DNA of 64,000 nt from Cladopsammia gracilis (Eukaryota > Cnidaria > Anthozoa > Scleractinia > Dendrophylliidae). The stretch lies in NCBI GenBank assembly GCA_022457155.1, contig JAJGOT010000441.1, positions 46,001 to 110,000 of the forward strand, given 5' to 3'. The notes beneath the pieces were generated by a model that ran no database searches, was not told where the DNA came from, and worked only from the letters and a program-made list of their open reading frames with translations. The stretch's first letter is position 1; each line of letters opens with the position of its first letter. The translations under genes and the position numbers were made by a program. This document shows, piece after piece, positions 52,560 through 62,509 of this stretch.

Positions 52560-52740
52560 GGGGAAAGGAAGGGGAAAAACTTCAAGGATTATATAGAGAC
52601 GCGTGGAGCACGTCCACATGCCGCCATCATTCATTCATCACGATAAGCGTGTTGTGTCGGAAGCGTGCGAACGTGACAGTACCGTGCCATGTGCGTGCGT
52701 TCACCTTATTCACTGTTTTCCTGTGGAGGGTCACAATTAT
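52560..52740 (-). repeat. Dispersed repeat, GACCCTCCACAGG head
   Basis: Minus strand GTGACCCTCCACAGGAAAAC, then AAGGTGAACGCACGCACA, as at 42340. It lies between the 3' end of the PLE and the 5' end of the LINE. Confidence 0.6.
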
Positions 52741-52786
52741 ATAGAAAAAAAAATATGGACTAGTTCAAACACATTTGTAACTCTGA

Positions 52787-52817
52787 GTTTCATGCTTCTC
52801 TCGAAGCAATCATCAGG
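52787..52817 (-). ncRNA. Hammerhead-ribozyme core at the PLE 3' end
   Basis: Minus strand: CTGATGA, T, stem TGCTTC, tetraloop GAGA, stem GAAGCA, T, GAAAC. The stem is perfect with a GNRA-type loop. ACT/AGT with loop CAG just after GAA could be a minimal stem III, leaving a GTT cleavage triplet; stem I is weak. Position (about 100 bp past the GIY-YIG stop, same strand) is where PLE hammerheads are expected. Confidence 0.65.
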
Positions 52818-52917
52818 CAACTGCCCTAAAATAACGGATACATTCAAGATATACAAATTTGAAAATTAGGAACAATACCTTCTAGCGTGACGTGTCAAAA
52901 TACAATTGGTGGACAGC

Positions 52918-53829
52918 TTAAACAAATATGGTGTTCAATAGAAATTTTTTAGAATGTCTACAGGACGACGTCAGTTCATTTCTATTGTTGAGAGTTGACA
53001 TTTCCACTTTACAAATTATAAAGTACTTCTCCCATAAACACAAATTACATTTTTTGTTATTGTTTGAATACCATCTTGCTTGTTTCACAATTCGCCACTT
53101 AATTTCATAACTGTCTTTTCTGTTCTTCAGGCTCCATATATATTTACTTAATTCAGTTCCGTTTTTGTAATGTTCATTCCTGAAAGAGCATGTGTGGTTT
53201 CTATAATGTTCCTTAAATTGAGTGTCGCAAAGGCCGATATATGTTGCTCGTGTCTGTGACGTGACCTCGGCTTGATAGATAATGTTTCTCACGTTACAAT
53301 TTCCACTCATGGGGCAAGAGTTCTTGCTTCGGCAATTACAGGCGGTTTCGGTTTCATCTGAGGGCTTTGAGGATTTATCAATTTCAACTTTGTTATGGTT
53401 GGAGATAATGCGTTTGACATTGGTCATGCAGCTGTAGTTCAATTCTATAGTGTTGTGGTTGAAGATTTTGTGGAGCTGGTTTGATTTAGGAAAGCGTTGA
53501 TCAATGAGGGAGAGGAAGCATTTGCCTACATTCGTTTGGACATTCTTACTGTATGGTGGGTTGAACCATGTGATGTTTCTTTGGCGGTTTCGGTTGGCTC
53601 TTGGTCCTTCACTGGTTCCTTCATTGTAAGACAATTTGTACTTGCATCCACTCTTGTTGAGAGCTTCTTGGTAAGGCGTTTTGGCATTATCAAAACATTC
53701 CTTGTCAGAAGAAATTTCGGAGAGGTGCTTGTTGATAGAATCAGGAATATTTCTCAGAATAGACGGTGGGTGGTTTGACTGCTTAACAATGGTGTGTTGT
53801 CCTCTTTCATGAACGATAATACTTGCCAC
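52918..53829 (-). pseudogene. PLE C-terminus: Cys-rich linker and GIY-YIG nuclease
   Basis: An open frame of at least 303 codons continuing the RT thumb. Seen: [58 protein letters not shown] (four-Cys linker), [19 protein letters not shown] (GIY-YIG strand pair), [51 protein letters not shown] (with the catalytic-type Glu) and [15 protein letters not shown]. This is the single-strand-nicking endonuclease of PLEs. It is intact over its whole length; the defects are upstream in the RT. Confidence 0.85.
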
Positions 53830-54545
53830 TTTTGAGGTCTAGGGTGACATCAAGGAAATTAACACGGGTAATATTGGCTTTTACTGTAATTTTTAGGTCA
53901 TCATCGCGGAAAATTTTACACAGATTTTTCTTAATTCGCTCGACATCCTGCGGCTTATTCTTGAACGCTGCAAGCCCGTCGTTTCGATAGAGACCGACCG
54001 TACATTTCAATAAGGCGGGACAAAACGTAACATCCTACTAGCTCACGTGTTTCAGCACCGTCAAAAGAACCCATGGTGACATCAAATACCTGGTAGGTCG
54101 TATGATGATTTTTTTCTCCCATGGGTTGTTCTCGCTGAACAGCAGTGATATTTTGCATGAATAATGATGTCACGTTCATGTGGGCTGATGTGTCTGTAGT
54201 TGCTGGCAAAGTCGAGTGCTTTGGCAAGCAACCTCTCATTGATAGATGGATAGAAATCGCAGACATCAAAACATATGAACAAGTGTCTCTATGGTCAAGG
54301 CTGTCAAACCATTTCAGGACGCTTGACCTGTTTTTCCGCTGATTGATTTGCGTATGCTGAATAATAGCGGTGTTGATTTCATCGAGGATGTCTGCTAATC
54401 ACGCCGATTTCCGACTTGGAAGGGTTGATCAGGAGACATGTTTGGTGGTCATGGAATGAAGGCTTGTGGTCTTTAAGTAATGAATGCGTCTGTTAATGCG
54501 ATCACCCAAATCAAGGTTTTCTGCAATTTTTGCAGACTGTTAATT
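53807..54545 (-). pseudogene. PLE reverse transcriptase core, broken
   Basis: Frames in order: [34 protein letters not shown] (motif A); [10 protein letters not shown]; after a frameshift at an A7 run near 54113, [20 protein letters not shown] (motif B); after another shift [14 protein letters not shown] (motif C) and [20 protein letters not shown]. The usual YRDD is YRND, so the first catalytic Asp is Asn. Confidence 0.8.
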
Positions 54546-54814
54546 TAACTTCTTTACGACTTTATCACTAGACTTTTTATAGGTTTTGGTTACATTTTCC
54601 TTCATCAATTTATCATAGGTCGGGATGTCCATTGCATAATAATTTGTTGTTTTGTCGGTGGGGATCAGGAGGCTACCAGGTTTCTTGATCTTGTTTGTGA
54701 TATCGGTGTTTAATTTTCGTTGAAAGTTGCATTTCGCTGTATCTTTGAAACTGATATTGGATGAGATTTAGCATTCCTTCTTCGATAATTAGCACAAATT
54801 TATGCTATTTAGGT

Positions 54815-55138
54815 TCTTAAATAGGTTCTTATTTTCTGAAGAAAAAAAATTACATTGTATAGCTAATAGAATTTAGTGGTATTCAGCCTATTCCTTATAT
54901 AAAATCTGCATACCAAGTATTTATATAAAAATGACTTCAATAGGAAAAATTGAAGCACTGATCACAGAACCTAACATTACATACATGTACTCTTATTTGC
55001 CCAAGTGTACTGTACACAATTTTTTATATGGATTTTAGAAAATAAGAACCTGTTTTAAATTTTAGGCTAAACAGGTTCTTGTATAGAGGGGTCTAACTGA
55101 CAAATTTTAGCCTAACAGGTTCTTACTTGCAGGTTTTT
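54815..55138. repeat. MITE-like repeat built on AGGTTCTTA
   Basis: AGGTTCTTA/TAAGAACCT occurs at least five times in both orientations. AGGTTCTTATTTTCTGAA (54830) and TTAGAAAATAAGAACCTG (about 55035) are inverted. Probable non-autonomous DNA element; borders uncertain. Confidence 0.5.
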
Positions 55139-55140
55139 AC

Positions 55141-55377
55141 TGTATGTGGAAAATGTTTTCTGTTAATAATAACACAGTTTATTACGATATAATCCATGAG
55201 TTAGTCAGACAATATAATAATACATGGCGTTCTGCTACGAAATTGCCACCTGCAGAAGCGAGCCGAAAAATTAATGAGAAACGTGCATATAATAATCTAT
55301 ATGGTGATTTATTATATTCAATCAAAACACCAAAATTTTCAGTTGGTGATAGTGCGTGCATAAATTTGCATGCATAA
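55141..55377 (+). pseudogene. Integrase C-terminal fragment
   Basis: MWKMFSVNNNTVYYDIIHEL, VRQYNNTWRSATKLPPAEAS, YNNLYGDLLYSIKTPKFSVG. A W..F...NN...Y...........YNNT.H.S....P.EA ... PKF..GD pattern is the end of the integrase core and the SH3-like tail of the integrases found in Polinton-type and related elements. Nothing upstream continues the core, so only the 3' piece remains. Confidence 0.6.
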
Positions 55378-55379
55378 TC

Positions 55380-56910
55380 GTGACAAAAAAAAATATTAAG
55401 ATTAAAAAAGAAAAGCGGAGGGCAAATTTTAACTCATGCCACTTCGCGCATGAGTAAAAACTAGCACTAGTGAAATGGAAAGGATATTCAGATAAATTCA
55501 ATTCCTGGGTTTTGATGAGTGAATTGAAAAAGCTTGTTTGAAGTGTTGCTCCACACATCTCTCTCCTGTTCACAGATTGATTGAAAAATCTTGAAATTCT
55601 TGTAAAAAAAGTTTTGTGGGAGTTCACATTTCAAAAGTCGTGGATACTCTGATGTCAGCTGAAATTTTATTAAAAGAGCATGTGTTCTTGAAATGTTAAT
55701 GTTGTGAAAAATCACATTGAATGATCCACCACATGCTTCCTTTAGAGGTGAAAGTATATATCCTTGAAGAGCAGAATAATATAATGTGTCTGTGTCTGTG
55801 CATTTCCAATAGCATTTGCTAAGAGATTCAAACTTGCAACACACTCTTCTGGTGTATTCCTTTTGATTTCATATTCAAGATTGATAACACATCCTTCTTG
55901 TGTTGACAGAAGACGTCAACGTTTTTTTTCACAACGTCGTATTAATTTCTTTCTGATGATGTAGACTCTGAAGATGAATAAAACTCAGGAAATATTTCCA
56001 ACATCTGCGTCTTCTCCATTTCCACAAAATCTTTAGTATGTGGAAAATTATCAACCACTCTTTGCATGAAACCGTCAATATGGTTTGTAAATTCTATAAA
56101 TCTTACCCTTTTCATTTTCGAAAGAGAAGATGTTGCATCTGTCTTTATGTTTTGTATGAAATACATGTAAGATGCGTCTGTCTTTATGATTTCCATGATA
56201 AAAATGTAAGATGCATCGTACAATTTCTGATTGGTTGCATTGAACAAACAACAAAAGTTAAAATAGACCACATGTCATTCAGAGTATTAAAAATAAATTG
56301 TAGAGGTTTTCCCAGTTTTTAATCTTCTTCACTGAAGGTGTTCAAACTTTACCATAATCAGTAAGACTTGCCTTCAGTTTAATAAGTTTCACATAACATT
56401 CATGAATTTTCACTTGAAGCGAAACTACTCCAATAAACTGAAACAGTCAACAAAATTGCATTAAGCACTAATGATGATAGAATAATTAGAGAAGATGAAA
56501 TTTCAGCTTATGTATATGGACACTGGAGAATAAGATGAAGGAGAAGGAATATAAAGAGGACCTATAGATTCTAAAAATGTGCTAGAAACCAATCGGTGTT
56601 TGCCTTGGAAAAACTAAGCGATTTTTTTCATTTTTTTAATTTTGAAGGGAAATTTAAGGGGATATGAGTGTTTGTGGGGAAATTCTGCGGGATTTTTTTA
56701 TTTCTCATAAGGGGGGTGCTTTGAAATTTTTGAAAATGCGTCGAACCCCATAGTATAACTTCTGGTTCATAATACTCAAATATGAAAAATGAGACATTTC
56801 ACCCATCTAGGATGAGGCTAAACCAACATATGGGGGCATTTATTATTTAATCCTTAAAACTAACATGGGTAATAACTTGTAATAATCTAAAGAGTCTGAG
56901 ACAACCATGA
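55380..56910. other. No recognised gene
   Basis: Two minus frames (55844-55488, 118 codons; 56271-55942, 109 codons) are open but match nothing I know. The second has AAGACAGACGCATC-like direct repeats. Unassigned. Confidence 0.4.
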
Positions 56911-56916
56911 ACCATA

Positions 56917-57963
56917 TCAGAAATGTTGTTGTCCATCCACTTCCGAGGTATCGACTGGAACCTTGTTATTGAAAATTTTCTTCAACAGTATCAAGTCTTT
57001 ATCTAAGGCAAACCTGTCCACATAACGGCCTTTGTTCTGCTCTCTTAATCGTGGTCGCATAACGGCAAAAAAGCTATTGACTGAGCGCTCTTTGGCGAGC
57101 TTGAAAGATCGAAGCTCTTCTGTTGCTTTAGCTTCTTTCTTCTGTAAATCCTTGATAAACCTTTGCAGCTCAAGAATTTCATTTCTGCTTTCCGGGTGTC
57201 TCTCGCTAGCCCCGCAACTGTTCATGTCCTCACAAGGTGAGTTCAAACAACGAGCTTTGTTGTGGCCCGGCTGATGACATAGAGTGCAAAGTTTGCCTCT
57301 ACGTCCATTAGCTTTGCTAGATGCTTCTTCGTATTTATTACGAACGGTTGCAAGCTGGTCCATAGCACTTTTGACCTGTGTTTGTATTGCAGAAAGGTTT
57401 TCAGTCAGCTCGCCGCCATTCTTCTCGAGATAACTTGAAGACTGTTGGGTGATATCACTTCCCGCGCTTTGTTTACCAAGGCTTGTGCTATCGACGGACA
57501 AGTTTGAACAAGAAGCGCTAGCTGAGCCGACGACTACAGCTGAGTTAACCACTTGGAAAGGTCCACTGGTGTATTGAGATGGAAAAAGTTCCTTCGGCTG
57601 TAGACACGGTTTCTTTATTTCATCTAGTTCTTTCTCTAGGATCCGTCTTTCCGCTAGTAACATCTTGTCGGGCGAGTTTATAATCACGTCCAAATCATTC
57701 TCCCCCATATACTTCAGTGATTGTTTCGTTCTGAAGCCTCTTCTTTCAAATTCTGGTGCTAGTCTTTGTAGGTTCAGTCCCTGAGAAATAGATGACAACC
57801 AGACGAAAACCTCCGAAACTGAACCAGCCGTTTTGTTTGCGTGAGAAACATCAAACACGTCGAACTTGTATAATTTGAAACGTTTGATTGACAGATCGAT
57901 TCCTCCCCCAGACTTCACATTCCATTTGCCGCCAAAAGTAATTGGAAATTCAAACCAGAAGGC
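56917..57963 (-). CDS. SAM-like domain and CCHC zinc-knuckle protein exon
   Basis: An open frame of 333 codons from 57918 (first codon GTG) to a stop at 56917, with in-frame sense codons upstream to about 57963, so the real start is unclear. Seen: a SAM-like helical domain about residues 36-100 (VFVWLSSISQGLNLQRLAPE, GENDLDVI); a Ser-rich linker; a helix with AMDQLATVRNKYEEA; a zinc knuckle CTLCHQPGHNKARC at 211-224 (C-x2-C-x4-H-x4-C); a coiled coil about 243-280; and a C-terminus with VMRPRLREQNKGRY. The combination suggests protein binding plus nucleic-acid binding. It has no frame break, unlike nearly everything around it. It could be a host gene or a multi-copy domesticated element gene; I cannot decide. 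A MITE lies at its 5' side. Confidence 0.6.
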   Translation of the reverse strand, partial: AFWFEFPITFGGKWNVKSGGGIDLSIKRFKLYKFDVFDVSHANKTAGSVSEVFVWLSSISQGLNLQRLAPEFERRGFRTKQSLKYMGENDLDVIINSPDKMLLAERRILEKELDEIKKPCLQPKELFPSQYTSGPFQVVNSAVVVGSASASCSNLSVDSTSLGKQSAGSDITQQSSSYLEKNGGELTENLSAIQTQVKSAMDQLATVRNKYEEASSKANGRRGKLCTLCHQPGHNKARCLNSPCEDMNSCGASERHPESRNEILELQRFIKDLQKKEAKATEELRSFKLAKERSVNSFFAVMRPRLREQNKGRYVDRFALDKDLILLKKIFNNKVPVDTSEVDGQQHF

Positions 57964-58131
57964 GCCGATTACATGGCGAATTTCAGCCCGGCTTCCAAAA
58001 TAAATCCTCTTAAAATGAAGTTAGCGATTATATGAGCAAAGTTTCAGCCCAAGCTGAGCCCGGTTTCAGAAACCGGGCTGGAATTTTCAGCCCGGCCAAA
58101 CGGGCTGAAATTCGCCATGTAATCGGCCCCT
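57961..58131. mobile_element. MITE with GCCGATTACATGGCG termini
   Basis: GCCGATTACATGGCGAATTT (57964) and its inverted copy ending at about 58128 enclose several CAGCCCGG/CCGGGCTG repeats. It touches the 5' edge of the SAM/zinc-knuckle ORF, whose frame reads into the left terminus. Confidence 0.75.
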
Positions 58132-58473
58132 ATTTGGGTTCTTTCGCAACTGAGAAATATAAAGAAACGTTGCCAAAATACAAAAATGTAATAAGACTTA
58201 CTGTGGAATGTTTTGAAATTCATCTGCTCGTTGTTCGTATATTACACTGTAATTACATGCATTTGTAAACATTTTATTTGAGCCTTTCTTATTAGGGTAT
58301 ATTTTTATAGAGTGTCTGTTCTTTCTCTCTTTGGAAAAACTTCCTCTTACGAAATTCGCTGTTGTATGAAATACTGTGCCAATACACAAAAACGTGAATA
58401 GTTATTTATTACTCAATTTCTAGCGGTTCAGAGTTTTTATTTAATTTTTTTTACACTCACTAAGGGTGCGTTC

Positions 58474-58645
58474 GATTGGGAAATCCGTTTTTGGATTTTG
58501 AAATCCGGATTTCGGATTTCGCATTGTTCATGGTAATCCATCGCGGAAAAGGATTTCGGTAATTGGGAATCCCTTTTCGGATCTTGCGTTTTATTGGGAA
58601 ATCCGAAAGTGGATTTCAAAATCCGTAAACGGATTTCCCAATACG
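58474..58645. mobile_element. Hairpin repeat of ATCCG units
   Basis: ATTGGGAAATCCGTTT..GGATTTTGAAATCC (58474-58507) is inverted at 58610-58645 with one difference. The interior is full of GGATTTC and AAATCCG words. Confidence 0.7.
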
Positions 58646-58729
58646 GATTTCCTAATACGCTGTGTCTTGAAATTAACAAACGAAGCGGCTTGTGTTTCTC
58701 AGAAATCCGATCGACATCGGGTTTACAGC

Positions 58730-59070
58730 CATGCTCCGTCACGCGTGACCAGTATTTTTGAAATTTGAATGGATTTTCAAGTTTATACGTCGGTTTTGTA
58801 AATTCATTCCGAGATTCGGAATTCCCGTGAAAATTTTACCGCATTTTTGGAAACAAAGACGACAAAATATCATTTTGTTTGAAATGTTACATATCCGAAC
58901 AATATTTGTTTTTTTATGCGTGTAGCGAAGTTATTTTTCCGTTAACTCGTGACTTTCAAAGTGTTTTCCAGAGAGATCTTCAAGGCTTCATTCAAATCTC
59001 GGACGTTACAAAGAAATATTCAAATGTTCATTTCAGCCTTGTGGATTACTGGTCACGCGTGACGGAGCAA
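58730..59070. mobile_element. Inverted-repeat element, GTCACGCGTGACCAGTA ends
   Basis: GCTCCGTCACGCGTGACCAG (58732) and its inverted copy CTGGTCACGCGTGACGGAGC (ending 59068). Each end also contains the 14-bp palindrome GTCACGCGTGAC plus flanks. The right end touches the stop of the mariner-like ORF. Confidence 0.65.
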
Positions 59071-59071
59071 C

Positions 59072-60149
59072 CTAGAAAAGATATCCACAGTGTGTGAAAT
59101 AGTTTACAGATTTATGTTGTGTAATGTTTCCACAGGCCTCGTAAATTGCATATACTGTTTCTTCATCAGATAAACGTTGATTTCGCCGTAGAAATGCTTT
59201 GATGTCATGAAAACAGTTCGCAAGTGTTAAATTCAGGTGAATACGGTGGTTGGAATAACAAACGCACACCACAATCTGCTAGCAAGGTAGTAAGAACAGG
59301 CTCGACGAAGTGACCGTGGTGGAAAAGTTATCCATTATTACCGTATCGCCTCTCTCTAGCACAGCCGATCCATCTGCTCTTGTGACATTTACTGCTTCCT
59401 CAAAAAATAACAGGAGCTCGTGGCCATTTGACGGGCCTTCAAGCACGTTCATAAAGTCTACTCCGAATGGAGAGTGAAGTAGATTAATGGTATACGTAGC
59501 GTTTGAAGCGTATCGTTGAATTTCGCATGCAGGCTCGCCTCGGCGCATTTCCGTATTTTCGATTGTAAGTTGTTTTCACAACACTACTCTCATCAAAACA
59601 GTGAATGGTACTTGAATCCAAGTCAGATATAGCATCAAGGAATTCATTTCGAAGCTGGATATTTTCGTCTCTTTGTGATTCTGCTGGTAGTTGCTGTATT
59701 TTCTTTTTTGACATGAAGAGATTTTCTCTGATACACTTCGATATTGTGGACTTAGACGGTAAGTAGAGTGGATGAACAACGCCATCGAGTAATAAGCGAT
59801 CTTGCAGTTCAGTCAAGTATATACTTGGTTTCATAAGTTTCTCTGTTTCTACACAGCTGATTACTTCAGGCGTCATTATTTTGTTTTCCAAAGGATTCTT
59901 GAAATGTGTCAGTGAGGAACCGGTGCAATCATAGTCGGCTAATACATTCTGGACAAAACAACGGCTTGTTTTGAGCTCTCTTGCAATTGCTCGTTGTGAA
60001 AAACCATTATGGTTCATGTCAAGAACTTCTTCCCGTAAAAGTTTGGAATAATACCAACCATTATCGTATAGTTTTCCTTGTCTATTCGTGCAGAGCCGCA
60101 TCGTCTGCATCTTGCAACCGTTAGATCGGTAGAGTTTCAAATTGACCAT
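59072..60149 (-). pseudogene. Tc1/mariner-like transposase, two frameshifts
   Basis: Frame 60149-59484: a paired-type HTH (GFSQRAIARELKTSRCFVQN), a second helical region (LPSKSTISKCIRENL), then IHCFDESSVVKTTYNRKYGN with the first catalytic Asp. A shift near 59535 leads to PACEIQRYASNATYTINLLH, FEEAVNVTRADG, and DTVIMDNF with the second Asp. Another shift near 59330 leads to LLADCGVRLLFQPPYSPEFN and TCE, then FLRRNQRLSDEETVYAIYEA to the stop at 59072. PPYSPE.N..E is the DDE_3 signature. On + the sequence GAGTAGTCGCACTGTA at 60217-60232 may be the right TIR (TACAGTGCGACTACTC on minus). The matching left end was not found. Confidence 0.75.
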
Positions 60150-60354
60150 TCTATTGTTTCAACACTCGAATGCTATTGGTCAGTTTGCAAAAAATTTTCT
60201 CCGGTGGCCTTGGTTGGAGTAGTCGCACTGTAATAATAAAAAAATAATTAATCACAGATCCCTTTAACAGTCTCTATTACAGGTACTTCCAGTCAAAACA
60301 ACAAAAGCATATAGAATTGTATTAAACTCTGTCTTCAAATTTTTATTATGAAAC

Positions 60355-60490
60355 TGCAGTCCCTTGAGCGTTTCGGTGATCTTGTCCCAAATGCAGCCTC
60401 TTTCAGGGCTACCTTTCTTAAATGTAAACAACTGACTTGCTCTCATTTCTATTAGTAACTGAATATCATGTTCAGTTGTCCATTCCATGT
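60355..60490 (-). pseudogene. Myb/SANT-like DNA-binding exon
   Basis: The acceptor TTCTTTATTCTTAG is followed by MEWTTEHDIQLLIEMRASQL and KKGSPERGCIWDKITETLKG. W...D..L......LF....GS..RG..WD.I...L is the Myb/SANT-like domain seen in many cnidarian transposon-related proteins. The continuation is degenerate (stop at 60264). Confidence 0.55.
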
Positions 60491-60599
60491 TGGTCCTAAG
60501 AATAAAGAACATAACCATAAGATGACAAAAAAAATGACAAGGTGTAAGAAACTGCAACAAGATATTTCACAAGTTATTCCCCAAATCGTGAAATCGCCC

Positions 60600-62020
60600 C
60601 TCCGCCCCCCCCCCAAAATACTTGTTATTTGTTTGATTATAGACCGGCCTCCATATCCTAAATAATAATTCTGCTTGCCCCCAAACCCAAAATGAAATGG
60701 TCTGTAAGAACCCACTCGTTCTTGGGAATATCTCAGTGCGATTCACTGAAACAACAATACAAGCAAAATGTTCGAGTACAACTCCAAAATGTTCCGAAAT
60801 GAACTTAATTGACAAATGTCGCTGACAATCTATACTTACAAGTTTTCCTGTCCTGTATAGCAACAAAATAGTCGACAAGTCTATAAGGTAATCCTCAGAA
60901 CAACCTTCATTCGAACTGATCATCATCAACTCTGACCATGTGGTCCTTTGCGAAAATTATAAAACTAGCCCGTTTTACACGTCATGAAAAGGGAACGATG
61001 TGTCCACAAATAAACTTACGAAATTCACTTCATAAAAAACTCAATGAAATGTCCACAGGCTAACATCCGGTGTTTACATGGTCCTTCCTGGAAGCAAACT
61101 TAATGACAGAATGGTATTCAGGAGCACAACCATGCATCATAGTAATTTGCAATTTTCCTAGTAACAGTGATACAGTATTCAATAAGTACCCAATTCTACT
61201 GTGAATACAGGGAGCAATATTCACTTTGGATATTCAGCAAACAAACTAGTATTCCCACTGATAAGCCCAAACGAAAAACGCCTTTCTTCACATTGAATGA
61301 CTACTTGACAAATGGGAAGACGGGTTAAAGAAGCCACATATTAAACTTCATGCACATCATTTAATAATCTACAAATAAGACATGTGAAAAAATCCCTGCA
61401 AAATAACGTGCTGAGGCATGAAATAAAATAATAAATAATCATCGTACTTAGTCATACACTTTCGAGCTAAACGAGCAACAAAATGTACCCAATTTACAAA
61501 ATCGTCCTGTTTTGTGTACCTGTACCACTTTTAGGCTTAAATCCTTAAAATAAGCTTATGCAAAGAGTATTTACTGCAATTTTACAGAAGAGCCTGTCTG
61601 TCCTGCCATGATGGGAAATGAAAATGTCTGTCAACATGCAAAAGAGACTAATATTATCCACAAAACTAAGGTAACGAGACCTCAGCTGTACTTGAAAAAA
61701 CACTACGAGAGCACTAAAATAATTCCCAACCGATATCAGGAACGAAAAAAGCACATACCTTAGTGAAGAAACGAAATGAATACTCACGTTAGCGAAAATG
61801 TCAAAATCGCTTTCTTCACGTTGGCGCAGAGTGGACGATGGCGAGCATCAAAATCCGGTGATGCACAGACTATTTCCGGGATTTTTTTGTTTCCAGTAGT
61901 CGTCGCAGTCAGTCCCCGTCTTCGTTGCTAAAGGTCCCTACTGGCTGGTTGGAAGAGCTGGCCCTGGTGTGAGATGAGTCGGGGAGGGAGGGAAAAGGCT
62001 GTTGAGGAATGAAAGGGCTA
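60600..62020. other. No recognised feature
   Basis: Apart from a C run at 60605-60616, I find no coding or repeat signal that I can support. Confidence 0.45.
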
Positions 62021-62029
62021 ATTTGGTTT

Positions 62030-62500
62030 GGAGCGAGCAGTACATGCTAGGGTGTGGTGGCCATGGCTGTGACACGAGATGCAGTATGGGAGGGTCTCTT
62101 CCTTAAGAATGTTGTTGTAGAGCTGCTCATTGACTTGACCCATGGAGCTGAGATGTTCAAGTTTGTGTGATGGAAGGCGGTGTCATACATCAGCCAGGCA
62201 GAAGACTTTACTAGGCTGAATTTACAAATTTGGTCCTGGTAAGCTAGGAGGTCTGGGGCCAGCTGGGGGAAGCTGGAAAAGAGAGTGCGAAGGTAGACAT
62301 TCCAAGCCTCGAGCCAGGACGCAGATGCAGCATTTGCTGTGTTTGGTGGGTACAAAACATAGGGTGCATGTGTCTTGAGGGTTGATTGCCAGAGTAAAAT
62401 TGTTGGAGGTGGGAGAAGTATGTACGGGGTGCAAGTTGGCTGACAAAATATCATTAAAGTCAATGCACTCACGTTTTATTATCTTGTTCATGAGTTTTTG
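62030..62500 (-). pseudogene. Gag-like ORF with CCHC knuckle, frameshifted
   Basis: Three minus frames follow each other: MNKIIKRECIDFNDILSANL (62491-62222), WLEAWNVYLRTLFSSFPQLA and LLAYQDQICKF...AWLMYD (62472-62047), and YCISCHSHGHHTLAC (62110-62060; C-x2-C-x4-H-x4-C). Such proteins (I..G.F.D...LL; W..AW..Y.......P....LL.YQ..I) precede RT genes in cnidarian retroelements, probably of the DIRS or LTR type. No RT lies downstream in the window. Confidence 0.6.
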
Positions 62501-62509
62501 AGGCAGAGG

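Larger units (their letters stand above)
46661..52560 (-). mobile_element. Near full-length, inactivated CR1/Jockey-type LINE
   Basis: The order on the minus strand is ORF1 with esterase, ORF2 endonuclease and reverse transcriptase, then AATAAA (46679-46684, complement) and a TTG-repeat 3' tail (46661-46676). Total about 5.9 kb. The 5' end at about 52560 abuts a dispersed repeat. Breaks: frameshift in early ORF1, stops in the endonuclease, and several frameshifts in the RT. The clade is not certain; the esterase in ORF1 and the microsatellite tail fit the CR1/L2 group. Confidence 0.85.
52740..54790 (-). mobile_element. Second Penelope-like element, inactivated
   Basis: Minus strand order: N-terminal RT region ([34 protein letters not shown]), RT core, Cys-rich linker, GIY-YIG nuclease, about 120 bp 3' tail, hammerhead-like motif. 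The subfamily differs from the PLE in the first 10 kb ([12 protein letters not shown] in place of HGTAMGT). The 5' part has stops near 54545 and 54440. Confidence 0.8.
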
